A DNA stretch of 64,000 nt from Effrenium voratum (GCA_963377175.1 CAUJNA010000502.1:1208216-1272215); one strand, 5' to 3'. Shown: positions 8,909 to 49,499, numbered from the stretch's first letter. Numbers and translations: made by a program. The notes: generated by a model from the sequence alone, not told the origin.

Positions 8909-9471
8909 TAATAATGTGTTGAACCTATTTTCAGTGATCTTAGTTTCAAGGAATATTGATTGTAGGATTGTGGGAGAAAATAAAACTGAATTTTGCGATA
9001 AATGTAGACAATATAAAACATTAGATGATTTTGAAGAAGGTAGATTATGTTGTAGAAAATGTAACGAATATAATGTAAATCATAGAGCAAAGCATAAAGA
9101 CAACTATAATGAAGCACAGAGAATAAGATTTAGAGAAGATGAGGAATATAGAAAAAAACAAACTGGCGGAAAATAATGTAAGGTCTCTAAAATCGTTAGT
9201 TGTGAAGTTTGTAACTCTACAATGACACAAACACGTTTTTATATACATAACAAAACAAAGAAGCATCAAATAAATTTAGAAATGAAACGGGCTGAGGAAA
9301 ACTAGTATTACTTTTTATTATTAAATACTTTACATAAAATTGTATAAGGTTAATATGTGATATAAACTATTAACCTTATATAATATGTTGATGGATATTT
9401 ATGAAATAGTTTGTAAATTATTATTTTAAAAAGAAGGGTTGAAGGAGTGCTATACATGTTTGTTTTACTAT
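8880..9471. repeat. Right terminal inverted repeat of the viral element
   Basis: Inverted partner of 2398-3027. It ends with aagaagggttgaaggagtgctata and a looser outer 17 bases. Host GC-rich DNA with the exon at 9545-9644 starts within 75 bases. Confidence 0.85.
8970..9305 (+). pseudogene. Zinc-finger protein in the right inverted repeat, frameshifted
   Basis: Same protein as at 2530-2898: EFCDKCRQYKTLDDFEEGRL, C-C-R-K-C and NVNHRAKHKDNYNEAQRIRF. An extra base in an A run near 9160 shifts the frame to a stop at 9176. A compensating loss near 9193 restores it for S-C-E-V-C-N and H-N-K-T-K-K-H, with a stop at 9303-9305. The left copy is open over the same stretch. Confidence 0.65.
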
Positions 9472-9544
9472 GTTTCTCCTTCGCCCCTCCCCCCAAATCC
9501 CCCCCCCCCTTCTCCCAGCCGCTTCCCCCCGCCTCCCCTCCCGC

Positions 9545-9644
9545 CTCCGGGCGCAGCAGCGGCTCCCGGTCCCGCAGCATCTTGCGCTGCAAGTGCGCCA
9601 CGGCGCCACTCCAGAGCTCAACGGTGGCCAGCTTCGCCTGGTAC
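9545..9644 (-). CDS. Exon of second ABCD-like transporter copy (membrane domain)
   Basis: One base plus 33 codons: YQAKLATVELWSGAVAHLQR, then KMLRDREPLLRPE. The acceptor is CGCAG|G and the donor GAG|GCGGGA (GC type). Y-x-x-x-L-A...W...HL matches the segment after the second helix of ABCD membrane domains. The split codon joins the exon at 11347-11505 in phase. Confidence 0.65.
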
Positions 9645-10449
9645 CTGCGGAAGTGCGGAGAGCAGCGCCGGGGTTTTTTGTTGCGCTTGCGAACGCGTGG
9701 GTTTGGGGGGATGGGGGGGGGGTGGGGGGTGGGGGGTTTTGGGGGGGTTTTTGGGGGGGGGGGGTTGGAGGGGGGGGTTTGGGGGCCCTGGTAAAATCCC
9801 TGGCAAATGGGGCAGAAGACCCATCTAAGCGCCGACGATGTCGAAACTGACCTCAAAGGACACCTGTGTTTGCGTCCGAAACGCGCACGCAGGGATGAGG
9901 GATGGGATGGGATGCCTCGCCAAAGGCCCCAGCCCGAAGGGAAGCGAAGGGAAGGAAGGAAGGGAAGCAAAACCGGGGTTGACAGGGGTTGAAGGGGAGG
10001 TGGGTTGTGGAGCGCGCCTTCTTGGATGGTGCGGATGGTGAAATAGAAGGAAAACTTGAAGACATCGCCACTCAGGAGGAAGTTTTCCAGATCTTTAAGC
10101 AAAGAACGAGAAACAGGCCCTGCAGCCGAGTGGCAAAGCCGAGCCTGTATGGGGCTGGGTGTGGTTTGAGCGCTGGACCAAGGGAAATCAAAAGGCGACC
10201 ACTGTTTGTTTTGGGGGCAATCACTCCAAACATCAAGGTTCAGTTTGGTTAATTTCTTCGCCATGCCAGAAAGGGCCCCTGGTTGGGCAAATACCCCAAG
10301 GCCCATGCGTCTGGAAAAACTCCTCGCTCTTTTGCAATGGATCTGGGCGCTTCTTGCTGGCCGAACTGTACACTGCACAGGGGACGCCACGGCCTCTTTG
10401 CAACTCTCTCGAAAAGGGGCAACTTGCCCAAAACTGCACAGATTCAGAT

Positions 10450-10995
10450 CTACTTCTGAGTGACACGCACATATCCCATGCGCAGCTTGCGCATGACCTC
10501 GTGATTCTCCAGCTCGGCCTTGGTCTCCAGCTTCTTCTGTTGGAGCACATCCAGACATGCGCCCTCCGCACTCTTCTGCTCCAAGGCTCCAATCTCGCGC
10601 AGCTTCTTCTCCAACTTCCGCGCCTCACACGACTCCTCCTCACTGAGGAACTTGACTCGCGGCCTTGCCTGCCATTCCTGCCATTCCTTCCATTCCTTCG
10701 ACGTCCACTTGGAATCCGTGTCGGCGCTTCCCAGTGAAGTCGCGCTCACAGTAGTCGCAGTAGCCGTGCTCACTGAAGCCACGCTCCGGGAATCCTCCCT
10801 CTCCCTCTCCCGCTTCTCCAACCTCGCCGTGAGTTGCTTCTCCTTTTCCTGCAGCCTTGGGCAGGCCGAGACCCGGTGACCCAGCTCCTTGCAGTACTTG
10901 CACTGCAGAATGAAGGACTCCTTGCACATGGCCGCAATGTGTCCGCTGCGCTTGCACCGGGTGCAAACACTTGCATTGGCTGTCACAGCTGCCAT
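10450..10995 (-). CDS. CCHC zinc-knuckle protein with charged coiled-coil region
   Basis: Intact single-exon frame of 181 codons from ATG 10995. Two C-x2-C-x4-H-x4-C knuckles lie near the N-terminus: CTRCKRSGHIAAMC (about residues 11-24) and CKYCKELGHRVSAC (about 32-45). A glutamate/lysine/arginine-rich, probably coiled-coil stretch follows (LQEKEKQLTARLEKRERERE), then a serine/threonine-rich linker, then a second charged helical part ending in RVTQK. Such knuckles bind single-stranded RNA or DNA; the exact role is unknown. It lies on the same strand as, and inside an intron of, the second ABC copy (between exons 9545-9644 and 11347-11505). The lack of introns in an intron-rich setting suggests a retrogene or a retroelement-derived gag-like gene. 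No spliced-leader relic is seen upstream of the ATG. Confidence 0.75.
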   Translation of the reverse strand: MAAVTANASVCTRCKRSGHIAAMCKESFILQCKYCKELGHRVSACPRLQEKEKQLTARLEKREREREDSRSVASVSTATATTVSATSLGSADTDSKWTSKEWKEWQEWQARPRVKFLSEEESCEARKLEKKLREIGALEQKSAEGACLDVLQQKKLETKAELENHEVMRKLRMGYVRVTQK

Positions 10996-11172
10996 GACCG
11001 AAAGGCTAAGCGCAAACGGCTGGGATCAAGCGCAACACTGCAGGCATATTCCTTGACCCAAACCAGTTTGCCGGAACTGTGCTTTGCCATGCAAGGTGCC
11101 ATATCAAATCGCTCCCTTCCTTTGCAGACCAAAAACCTATGACCAATTGCCAAGAAGAAAAAGCCGCTCACA

Positions 11173-11297
11173 TGGCCATGGGTCAAAATCCCGTACCCCC
11201 AGTGAACGTCCCAATCCCCACTAAAGTAGGTAGCCTAAAACGGGTGGTGCATTCACCTACCCCAAAATGGGATCCCAAAACGGTTTTGACAACCAGA
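11173..11297 (+). mobile_element. Miniature element, family A (GGCCATGGGTCAAAA ends)
   Basis: Left end ggccatgggtcaaaatcccgt is intact. The core 'ccagtgaacgtcccaatccc' matches other copies. The right end (ttttgacaacc) is decayed. Confidence 0.8.
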
Positions 11298-11346
11298 CGA
11301 CCTCCGACGCCTCTAAAAAACTGGCGCGAACCGGCCACCGACTCAC

Positions 11347-11505
11347 GCGTGCCGGCGCCTCAAGGCCTGATCTGCGAAGCCGCCGCCCAGCGACAGCAGC
11401 GCCGCCAAGAAACCCCGCCGCGCCAGCTGCGCCAGATCCCGCGCCACCAGCGAGTGCAGAATGCCTCCATGGGCAGACGCTTCGAAGCGCAGATGAATTC
11501 GATCC
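11347..11505 (-). CDS. Exon of second ABCD-like transporter copy (membrane domain)
   Basis: One base + 52 codons + two bases: DRIHLRFEASAHGGILHSLV, ARDLAQLARRGFLAALLSLG, GGFADQALRRRH. The acceptor is CAAAG|G and the donor is a perfect GTGAGT. It includes a likely membrane helix (GFLAALLSLGGGF). Splice phases agree with the exons at 15141-15243 and 9545-9644. ABCD similarity is by pattern only. Confidence 0.7.
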
Positions 11506-12426
11506 CTTTGCAAACTGTTCAGTTCGATACAAAGGATGCTACATAAGTACTTGACCTGGAGATCCATCCATGGTTTAAGCATTTAAGACTCGGCTGTGCA
11601 TCTTCGAGGAACCACAAAGGTGGTTGGACACAAATCAACCAATGATTCCCACCAGTCCGGGTCCGGGTGGTTGGTCGTCAGCCATGGCCCATGTCTTGGG
11701 GGGAATCCATAAGACCAGTCCTCAAACTCCCAGTTTCGATCCTGGAATACACTGGATGTCTTCATCGGCGGAGGCTTCCCCCAAAAGAAAGGATTGCCTT
11801 TAGGGCACCGCTCAACAGACTCCCGCAGGGTCTGGCTGCAGGAACATGGTGCGCAAGCAAAATTGCGGAGCCTGCAAGGCTCTGGCAGAATCTCCAGTAG
11901 AGGTTTGTCCTCGCGTGCAGGAGCAGCAGCATCCTTGGTTTTTCCAGGAGAGGTCTGGTGAAACGACAGGTCCGAGACTTGGACACAACACCTGAGAAGT
12001 GACAAGAAAGATCCATGGTCAAGACGTGCTTTGTCTGCCCCTGCCCTTGAAGCACTTGCCCCACCCCACCCCACCGCCCTCCCAGGGGGTTTGGGGTGCG
12101 AAAGAAGACTGGTCTGGGACTTGGAACAGAAAGACACCTGTGAAATTCGGGGCCAATGCGATCTGCAGGCAAACAAAGTTGGAACCGTGCAAGCTGGCGC
12201 GAGCAGCTAAGGACAGTTCGACTGCCATCCAAGAGAGAGCCAGGAAGCCCCCGTTTCCCAGACTCACTCGGATGCAACCAACCTCAAGCGCAGTCTCCAG
12301 CTTCAGCTCACGTGGGTTCGGTTTGCCAGTTTAGAGGATAGGGTGCACATTCCCATGTTCTTCGCGAGAAACGGGGGTGCTCCAGATCCACAAACCAATC
12401 CAAACCAAGCCAAGGGGTCGTGTGAG

Positions 12427-12548
12427 TCACAATCAAAGCCCGGTACTAAAATGGTTGACCCGGAACCATGCAAGGAAATACAAAGGCGGCCGTTTCTGGC
12501 TGGGATCGTCCCTTACTAAGCTTCATCTACCCGAATCGGTTTTGAGGA
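12427..12548 (+). mobile_element. Miniature element, family F (CAATCAAAACCCGG ends), decayed copy
   Basis: Shares 'caatcaaa-cccggt', 'ggttgacccggaaccatg', 'ggcggc', 'ggatcgtc' and 'acccg' with the copy at 34936-35063, in the same order. Confidence 0.7.
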
Positions 12549-12712
12549 CGTGGCTCAGGGCCACTTGCGCCAGGTTGCAGCCCCACCTTCTGCAGGATCA
12601 TCCGGCGCCTCCCAGATGTCAGGAGCCCCAGCCTGATAGCACCAATCTTCTCAGGTCGCAGGGCTTAAAGCACGTAAATCCGATGATATGACTCTTAGCC
12701 TTTCGTTTCTTG

Positions 12713-12831
12713 TGGATGGAGGAAATCCATTTCGCACCGAATAAAGAAACCCAATGGTTCGATTCCTCTGCAGCAAACCATAGTTTCAACCGGTTTCAAA
12801 GTGGTGCGAAAGGATTTCGTCCACAGTACGC
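12713..12831 (+). mobile_element. Miniature element, family E (GGACGAAATCCATTTCGCACC ends)
   Basis: Left end tggatggaggaaatccatttcgcacc and right end ggtgcgaaaggatttcgtcca are inverted copies. A second copy lies at 15283-15392. Confidence 0.75.
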
Positions 12832-12999
12832 CTCCTATGTGACTTGCAAATCACAGTGCAGGTTTTGCTCGGGTGTTTCCCAAAAAGGCAAAGGAGTAAG
12901 TAAATTAAATTAGGATCCCATCCCAAAGAAGTTGCAATAAGCACCCAGGAAGGCGCCCTCCTCTCATCAGCTTTTGAGCAGTCGTGATGTTGCAGATAC

Positions 13000-14580
13000 A
13001 CTGGCACACTTGAAATATGTGTCAAGGGGTTGCTCAGTCCAAAGCTCGGCTGAGCGGTCGAAGAATATAAGGTATCTCCTGCACCAGGGCAAACTTGAAT
13101 CAATTGCTTGACCCTGGTGGACTTGATGGCATAGCCGCTACACCCGATTTGCCCTTCTCTTCCGCCTGAAAAACATCGCCCCGATGAGGAAGCTGGTGGA
13201 CAAGAGGCCCAAAAGCAGATGTAAGTCAGGGGAAATATAGGGGAACTGGACAATCACGCGATGCCAAATTTTAGCAGGGCGGGAAAGAAAAAACTCTCAT
13301 TTTGGGAGCCTCCCCAGAACTCGGCGGACCCTCCACAAAAATAGGCAGACTTCCCCCTATTGCCACTTTGGAACTACAGCTCTTACAGCGACCGTCACTT
13401 CAGCGAGCCTTGGGTTGTTCGATTTCATGGTGGCAAACGAACCCTTCAAAGGGTGGTCTCGTTGCCGGGTGCCATAAACTCAAAGAAGGCCATGAAAGGG
13501 GCAACTCGGGTTGATCTAATGCTTACATCTCCTTTGAACAAGCCCGCTGCCATTGGCTCCAGCGAATGCACAACATCCATCCTTTCCGTGCTGGACTGGT
13601 TTGTCAGCGCTCTCGTGTTCCGAACGACGCGCGAGGAATGGGCGTCGGATCATTTGTCTGCAAAATTCCGTGCGCCGATAATGGTTCCCTCACGGATGGC
13701 ATGAAGATTCGCCTGATTTCCCCACTAGCGCCGGGAAACATACCTAAAGTTTACTGTGTTCACAAGAAGGTGGCCCTTTTTAGGGTCCGTTTTGGGGCAG
13801 TGCAAAGAGTGCGAAAACCCCAGGTCCCGAAAGGAGTGTCGGATCGTGGGTTTGGCCCCATTTGGAAGACCAATTCTATTGCAGACCCAACAGTCCTAGA
13901 ATCCAGCAGCATTTTGTGGATTGTTGCGGGTTGCGTGGATTGGACCTATCCCACCAAAGGACAATGTGTGTAGCATCCTGCAACCCATTTGTTAGAGCCC
14001 ATTCAGAGCTACCCAATCTAAGTAAGTTTCCTTTTGGTGAGTGTTCAGATGCAAAATCTAGTCCAACCCTGCGGGGGGTTGTCCAAAATGGTGGCCCTTG
14101 TGCGGCCAAAGAGGGACCTGACTTTTGGTTGCTGTTTCGTTCTGGCTGTTTCAGGTCGAGGGAATGACAAGTTTCGGGTATAAAATCCTGCTGGGTTTTT
14201 TCGGGCACTGCCAAAGAAGGCACACCTTCTTCTGGTCGAACCTGTTTGCAGCCATGGGCAGGCTGCCCGTTCATCAGAACCCATTTAGGGTTCCCTGAGT
14301 AAACTTGGCAAGAAAACCGTGATGTTCCAACCACGCTGGGAGAACAAGAGAACCCTGCAGTGTCAAAGGCTCCCAATTCGGACACGCTCGTGTCTGGAAT
14401 GAGCTTCAAAATCATCGGACAACTCTGTTCGGGCCCTCTTTAGACTTTGCAGCACGACCGAATCCCAGAACTGGTCTCCATTTCTCGTCCGTTTGTGTTC
14501 TTCGGCCGTCCCAAGAGCCCGTCGCACATTGACACTTTGGACCTTAAAGGTACAGCCCAAGGAGCGCAATAGAGGCCCGG
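13000..14580. other. Non-coding intron-like DNA
   Basis: No exon or element recognised with confidence. Reading frames of 70-180 codons on both strands overlap each other and lack motifs. Confidence 0.4.
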
Positions 14581-14582
14581 GA

Positions 14583-14584
14583 AG

Positions 14585-14617
<33 letters not shown>

Positions 14618-14650
14618 CATACATACATATACATAGACATATATATCCCC
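14583..14650. repeat. (TA)n microsatellite
   Basis: Alternating TA with ATACATAC interruptions. Confidence 0.95.
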
Positions 14651-15140
14651 AGGTATTAAGTCCAAGTAACAATTACACAAAAACTCACGGAACTTGTGAA
14701 CTGGGAATATCCACTGACTATGTGGAGACATGAGGGTGAGGGGAGGGTGGAGGACCCTTCAAACATGGGTTCGTCTCAGAATAGGGGAACCCCCAAACCA
14801 ATGCCCTTTTGTTTCCGCCAATCCTTTTAAGAGGGACAATTTGAGTCTACTGTGGGGTCCAAAAATGGGGACCCACACCCAACTCCTCCTCCCAGACAAG
14901 TGCACCTTACAAACCAAGACCATGCTTGTATCCTTGTTGCTTTCCCCAAACCACAAGGAGGGGGTCCCCCCCAAACAAAAACGACAAAAATCGACCCCCG
15001 ACACACCCAGAAACCCAAACCCCTCCTACAGATCGACCCCCCCAGAAACCACACACCCCGAAACCGGTTTCCCGAAACCAAAAGGGTGGGAGGGGAGGAG
15101 GGGGGGATGGGGGATGGGGACCCGGGAGGGTCCCCCCAAC

Positions 15141-15243
15141 CTCCGGCCCCGGGCAAGCCCGAGGCGCTGCAGCATGGCCCAGATCCGCGCCCCTTGCTGC
15201 CAGCGCAGCGCCGGCAGCTCCGGAAGCTCGCTCCGCGCCGGGC
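15141..15243 (-). CDS. Exon of second ABCD-like transporter copy (N-terminal part)
   Basis: Two bases + 33 codons + two bases: PARSELPELPALRWQQGARI, then WAMLQRLGLARGR. The acceptor is CCGAG|GC and the donor GGAG|GTTGGG. The split AG|G arginine codon joins in frame to 11347-11505. An exon near 16.4-16.5 kb (ALEALEVSEEPASSS) may precede it. Confidence 0.6.
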
Positions 15244-15282
15244 CTCGGAAAGCCGAACGCCGAAAGCCCTTCGCAAGACACA

Positions 15283-15392
15283 CTGGATGGACGAAATCCA
15301 TTTCGCACCGCCTGGAAACCGGGGGAAAAACCCACTAGTTAGCATTCACAGGGGAATCATCATCTTAGGTGGTGCAAGGATTTCGTCCATTG
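15283..15392 (+). mobile_element. Miniature element, family E
   Basis: Left end ggatggacgaaatccatttc, then gcacc; right end ggtgcaaggatttcgtcca. The ends are inverted copies and match 12713-12831. Confidence 0.75.
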
Positions 15393-15902
15393 TAGCCTCC
15401 CTCCCACAAACAGAAAGGATGGTTTCCTGTTGGTCTCCAAAAAAGAAACTTCTTCAAAGGAAACGAGCCACTGGTTTCTTCAGAAACCTGCCACGGCAAC
15501 TGTGAGGTACCTGAAAGATCAGAAATCCCACTTGGAGGGACTCACACTGTCAGCCGTGTTGGTGAACGAGAGGGTATTCCTTCAAGTACTGGACTTCAAG
15601 TACTGGATTGGATACAAATATGATTTTTGCGTGAAAACCATATTCCCCACTTCCCAATTCCCCACAGTCTGTCTCAAAGTAAGATGATCCCAACAAATAA
15701 GTGGTATCCTTTTGGTTTCCCTCTAGAACCACCACAAAGGGGGACCCTCAAAAAAACACGCCCCTAGTTATTTTGGGTGAATACGAATATGATGCTCTTT
15801 GGAGTTGACGAAGTTTGTTGTTCAATGTTGAGTTCGCGAGGTGCCCAGCACCTGGGGAAGTGAACTCACAGCCGCCGAGCCCCGAGGATGTAAATCAAAG
15901 AT

Positions 15903-16021
15903 ATGGCCGGTCAAGACCCATGGGATCCCGTTTTGGGGTGGGTGAATTCACCACAAGTTTTAGGCTACCAATTTTAGTGGAGATTGAGATGTTCACTGGG
16001 AGGGAGTTTTGACCCATAGCC
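15903..16021 (-). mobile_element. Miniature element, family A, reverse orientation
   Basis: Ends ttttgacccatagcc. The core 'attttagtggagattgagatgttcactggg' is the reverse of the family core. Flanking tetramers ATAT and ATCT are nearly a duplication. Confidence 0.75.
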
Positions 16022-16255
16022 ATCTGGCGAGCCAATTGCTCACTCACTTGCCTGGTCAAAAGCCTATCAGCAGAGCCAAAACCAAACGGTCAATGTGAAT
16101 TCAAACAAACAACACCGGTTCCTTCAGAGTCTCCTGGCCGAACATCTGAGGATGCAGTTGTGCCAAACAGAGGTCCTGAAAAACTCGCCATGTACCTTCA
16201 AGCAACTGGCCATCAGCTACAGAGACACACCCTCCGTTCAAAGAGGCTAACAAAT

Positions 16256-16375
16256 GGCCATGGGTCAAAATCCCGTACCCCCAGTGAACATCCCAATCCC
16301 CACTAAAATAGGTTCTAAAATGGCTGGTGCACCCACCCCGAAATGGGTCAACCAAAACGGTTTTGACCCGTACCC
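16256..16375 (+). mobile_element. Miniature element, family A, with AAAT target duplication
   Basis: ggccatgggtcaaaatcccg at the left and ttttgacccgtaccc at the right, flanked on both sides by AAAT. Confidence 0.85.
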
Positions 16376-17165
16376 AAATGATCAAAACTCGGGTGAAATG
16401 CGCTTGGACCCCACCTCTCGCACCCCCCGGCAGCCCCCCCCCTCGGCCCTGGCGCCGGAGGAAGAGCTGGCCGGTTCCTCAGAGACCTCCAGCGCCTCCA
16501 GCGCCTCATGTCCGACGAACCCACGAGTTTCCCACGGTTTGCCTGGATCAAAGGGTTTGGCTACAGGAAATGCGACCGGAAACAGCTCATCTAGGGTGTT
16601 TTTTTGTTGCCGTTTCCTGTGGATTTTCCTGTAGCCAAACGCTTCGACTGGTAAACCCACCGGGTTCTCAGCATGTGCCTAAGGGTTTTCTAAGGCGTCG
16701 GTTGATTTCCTGGGCTTTCCAAGGCTTGCGGCAGGTGTCCTTTTGGAAAAGTAGATGCTGGAGAATGATTTCTTGACGCAAACTGAAACCGCGGCCGTCC
16801 CTCCCGAACTGACCAACCTTGGACGCCACGTTCGGTATCCTTTGTGCCTTCAGGGAATCCACGCGGCGACTCCACGGACACAGAGATTGCGGCACCCAAC
16901 TCTTGTAAAGAGACCCCCTGGAGCCTTGCCAGGGCTTGGAATGGAAACCCCAAAGACACAAAGAGGTGGCTTCTCAACATGGAAGTCTGTTTTTGAGGGT
17001 ACCCCTTTTTTGGTACTTGTGGGAAACCAACAGGAAAACCTTCCATTTTTGGTGATGCGACCTACAAAATACACCATGGACTTCGTTTCCGTAAGGGCCC
17101 ACTGAATTCCACCTCTTCCTCCCCCGGTCCCGATGAACAGCGCGAGCCCTCAGGCGAACCAACAT

Positions 17166-17245
17166 TGGCCATGGGTCAAAAGCCCGGAAAGCCCCACAGT
17201 GAACATCCGATTCAATCCAACCACTAAAATCGGTGCGATGGGTGG
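17166..17245 (+). mobile_element. Miniature element, family A, truncated
   Basis: Left end tggccatgggtcaaaagccc and core 'cagtgaacatcc' are present. The right end is replaced by another repeat (ggtttccttttggttgcc). Confidence 0.65.
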
Positions 17246-18000
17246 TTTCCTTTTGGTTGCCTTTGGCCTACCAGCAAATTAAAAAAAAAAGAAGGGTCAC
17301 CCAATTAAAATCCATGCAAAACCAAAATCCGGCAATCCACATCCAACCCTCCAACCATCCAACCAAATCCGGTAGAGGTGTTGTTGCCTTTTCCTAGGCC
17401 TGTGTTTTCGTAGCGCCGGTTTTTGTTGGGTTGGCAACATCCCCAGAATCACCTGCTTTAGTGTGTTCTGGCTTGGAAGAGGCGGCATCCTCAATTTTCT
17501 GCTGGGAGCCATTTGGAAAATTGGCCTCATCCCCAGCATCACCAGCCTCACTTGCACATGCGGTTGCATGTTGGCTCTGATTGGGTGGCAGTTGGGAGTT
17601 TCGGTGCCTTTCGGGTTGCTTTCGGGATGCCGTTACGTGAATTGTGGGCTAGTTTTGGTGGCAACAAACCAATCTTAAACGAGACCTAAACTCACTTAAC
17701 CACACCTCAAAGCAACCTAATTAAAGCGGCTGCCAAACCAAGCAACACGAAAGCCAAACCCACCCAAAGTCAAAGCTAAACACGCCCAACAGCCCAGATG
17801 TCAGCCCCGTGCGCCTAAATCAACAAACCAACCCAAGACACGCCCTCATGAGCCTGCGCCGAGCCATTCCCAATCACCCAACCAGAGCCAATATGCAACC
17901 CCAGGGCCAAGTGACGCTGGTGATGCCAAGCATGCGGCCGACCAACCAACCAACAAACCAACCAACCAGCCAGCCCACCGAGCAAAAAAGGAAGAAAAAC

Positions 18001-18080
18001 AACTCCTCATCCCCCCACCTACATTCACCCCCCCACCCCACCCCCCCACCCCCCACCCCCCACCCCCCACCCCCACCCAC
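18001..18080. repeat. Poly-C tract (CCCCCACC)n
   Basis: C-rich run with single A interruptions directly 3' (minus strand) of the last exon of the ABC gene. Confidence 0.9.
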
Positions 18081-18087
18081 CGTTTCC

Positions 18088-47804
<29,717 letters not shown>

Positions 47805-49155
47805 CTGACAAGAGCGACGAGAAACGGCTGGCTCAAAAATATGACTCCCGAAAGTGGCACAAGCGGTATTATGGAATCCCCAAAAAAATGGAATCCCAAA
47901 AATGGGATCCCAAAAATGTGTGTGTGTGTGTGGGCTCAAAAAATGGAATCCCAAAATGGCCCAAAAGGTATATGAAAAAACAAAGACCACCTGCGTCACC
48001 CTGACTCCGATTTGCTTTTGAGCCACACCCAAATTGCGGAGAGTTGGCGTTCAATGCGATCCCAAGGGGGCCTTCCAAGTGTCAAGCTGAGTAGTTGCGA
48101 AGTGAACGTGGCCAAAACGCTTGGCAAAAGTCGGAAAGAGTAGCCAAAGGTTTTGGGGACCTACTTCGAATGGTGGCCTTTTGGCTTTCTTTCATGAACA
48201 CTGTCTTACACAAAGCAAAACGGAGGGCTCCCCGTTGCTGAAGGAGTAACAGTGGCCGTCATCTATTGACTGCTTTCCTGGCAAAAGTGCTGCTTCGCTA
48301 AGAGACTGCAGGAGGCAGCAGGAGTCATAAACTTTCAGTCTGCAGGATCCGCGGGAACAAGCATGTGAAGGACAATACATTCAATTGAAGTTAAACCAAC
48401 CAGCCAGCACACTGCAACAAGTAACCTCGAGCTGAATAACTGAAATTATTTGTGCGTCTCTTTGCACCAAGTGCCGACCGTATTAGGAGCAGCATTGTCT
48501 GGCAGTGCGTCTGGCAGTGCGTCTGGCAGTGCGTCTGGCAGTGTGCAGGAGGCCTGTGACTTTGATCACTCTGTCCAGTCGCTCAGAACCACTCGTCTGG
48601 TGCAGCTTTGATTGATGCTACTCAAGCAACCACGAGTAGGGGGAGGCGCTCTCTCAAAAACATCCCCAAGAAGTCCTTCTCTCATGACATCGTGCGCGCC
48701 TACGAGCTCGGTGACGCCAGAGTCGCTGCTCTTGTTTCCCAGCAACCTTGGCTGACACTCACTGCATGGTGATCCGAACTCCTCTGCAAAAATGTGTTTG
48801 ACCATTGCACTGGTTGGCACACACATCCAAGCTTGTGCTCCCTTGGTTGATGCCACATCTAAAACAACTATACACCAAAGGGTTGCCAACGCAACGCGGC
48901 TGAGAAAACCGAACGATTGGTTGATATCTCAACTTGGCTGCCCCCGTGTGGAGCCTTGCTGAAGGCTCCCATTGGCAGTGCGTCCGAGTTCGTGCCGGAC
49001 GGAGCTGCCATTCGTCCTTGGTCCTATGCCAGGCCCCGATTGTCCTGACTTCCAGCGCAGCTGATTCCCCCATGGTCGATCAAGAAATGGTAGGTAAGCT
49101 GGTTACCTGGTTACCAACTCACGGATTTTTGGGGGGGGGATCCGGGATCCTTGGG
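47805..49155. other. Upstream intron-like DNA without recognised exon
   Basis: Holds a family B-like element end near 48005-48030 (ttttgagccacaccc) and a short tandem repeat at 48498. Frames of 60-107 codons on the minus strand lack motifs. Confidence 0.4.
48498..48543. repeat. 12-bp tandem repeat (tctggcagtgcg)x4
   Basis: Four direct units without spacer; the last ends gtg instead of gcg. Confidence 0.95.
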
Positions 49156-49275
49156 CATTTGAGAAGCCGCAGAAATCCCAGGGGCAGCTCCAAGGTGGCC
49201 GGCTGCCTTGGCTTCTCCAAGTCCATGGCCGAAAAGAGGAGAAAGGCCAGCCACTTTTGGAGGGAGGCGAGGTGC
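49156..49275 (-). CDS. Possible exon, maybe upstream part of the ABC gene
   Basis: The minus strand reads LASLQKWLAFLLFSAMDLEK and ATLELPLGFLRLLK, with a hydrophobic core and good coding texture in a GC-rich island. I could not find splice sites that give the phase needed to join exon 1, so membership is only suggested by position and strand. Confidence 0.35.
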
Positions 49276-49499
49276 TGGGCTTTGTGGGCTCTCATGTGTA
49301 GCCCAAAACCCAAAACGAGAGATGGAACGGGTTTTTGGTTTCTGGTTTTCTGGTTTCCAACTTTGCAGTGATGGAACGGCTCCGGAGCTGAAGAATTTCG
49401 GTGCGCACGAAACACCAGAAGGCCCCAAGTGCTCGGAAGTAGCTTTGCCGCATGAGGTGTCCAGATCGGTGTTCGGCAATGTGCTTGATGACCAGGACT

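Larger units (their letters stand above)
2398..9471. mobile_element. Polinton-like virus / virophage-like provirus with long terminal inverted repeats (degraded)
   Basis: An AT-rich block of about 7.1 kb set sharply into GC-richer host DNA. Its two ends are inverted copies of each other: reading inward, both show atag-aaa-ca, then tatagcactcc-caacccttctttt, then ttcataaatatccac and tatataaggttaa, then the same zinc-finger gene. Inside are remnants of a packaging ATPase (5184-5865), a GIY-YIG nuclease (6788-7444), small zinc-ribbon proteins and a possible structural protein. This gene set with inverted repeats is typical of Polinton-like viruses and virophages of protists. No capsid protein, protease or polymerase was recognised inside, so parts are lost or unrecognised. 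Two GC-rich insertions (4335-5137, 6343-6706) interrupt it. I see no clear target-site duplication, and the outer 17-20 bases match only loosely. It lies within an intron of the second ABC copy. What else it could be: a chimera of several viral fragments, although the matching ends argue for one insertion. Confidence 0.82.

Noticed and set aside
2415..9454. Target-site duplication of the viral element
   Set aside because: The tetramers and hexamers outside tatagcactcc do not match, and the arms seem to extend outward to 2398 and 9471, where the flanks again do not match clearly.
9350..10558. 402-codon open frame on the minus strand
   Set aside because: It covers poly-proline repeats, a real exon (9545-9644) and part of the viral inverted repeat in one chance frame. 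Only the exon has splice and family support.
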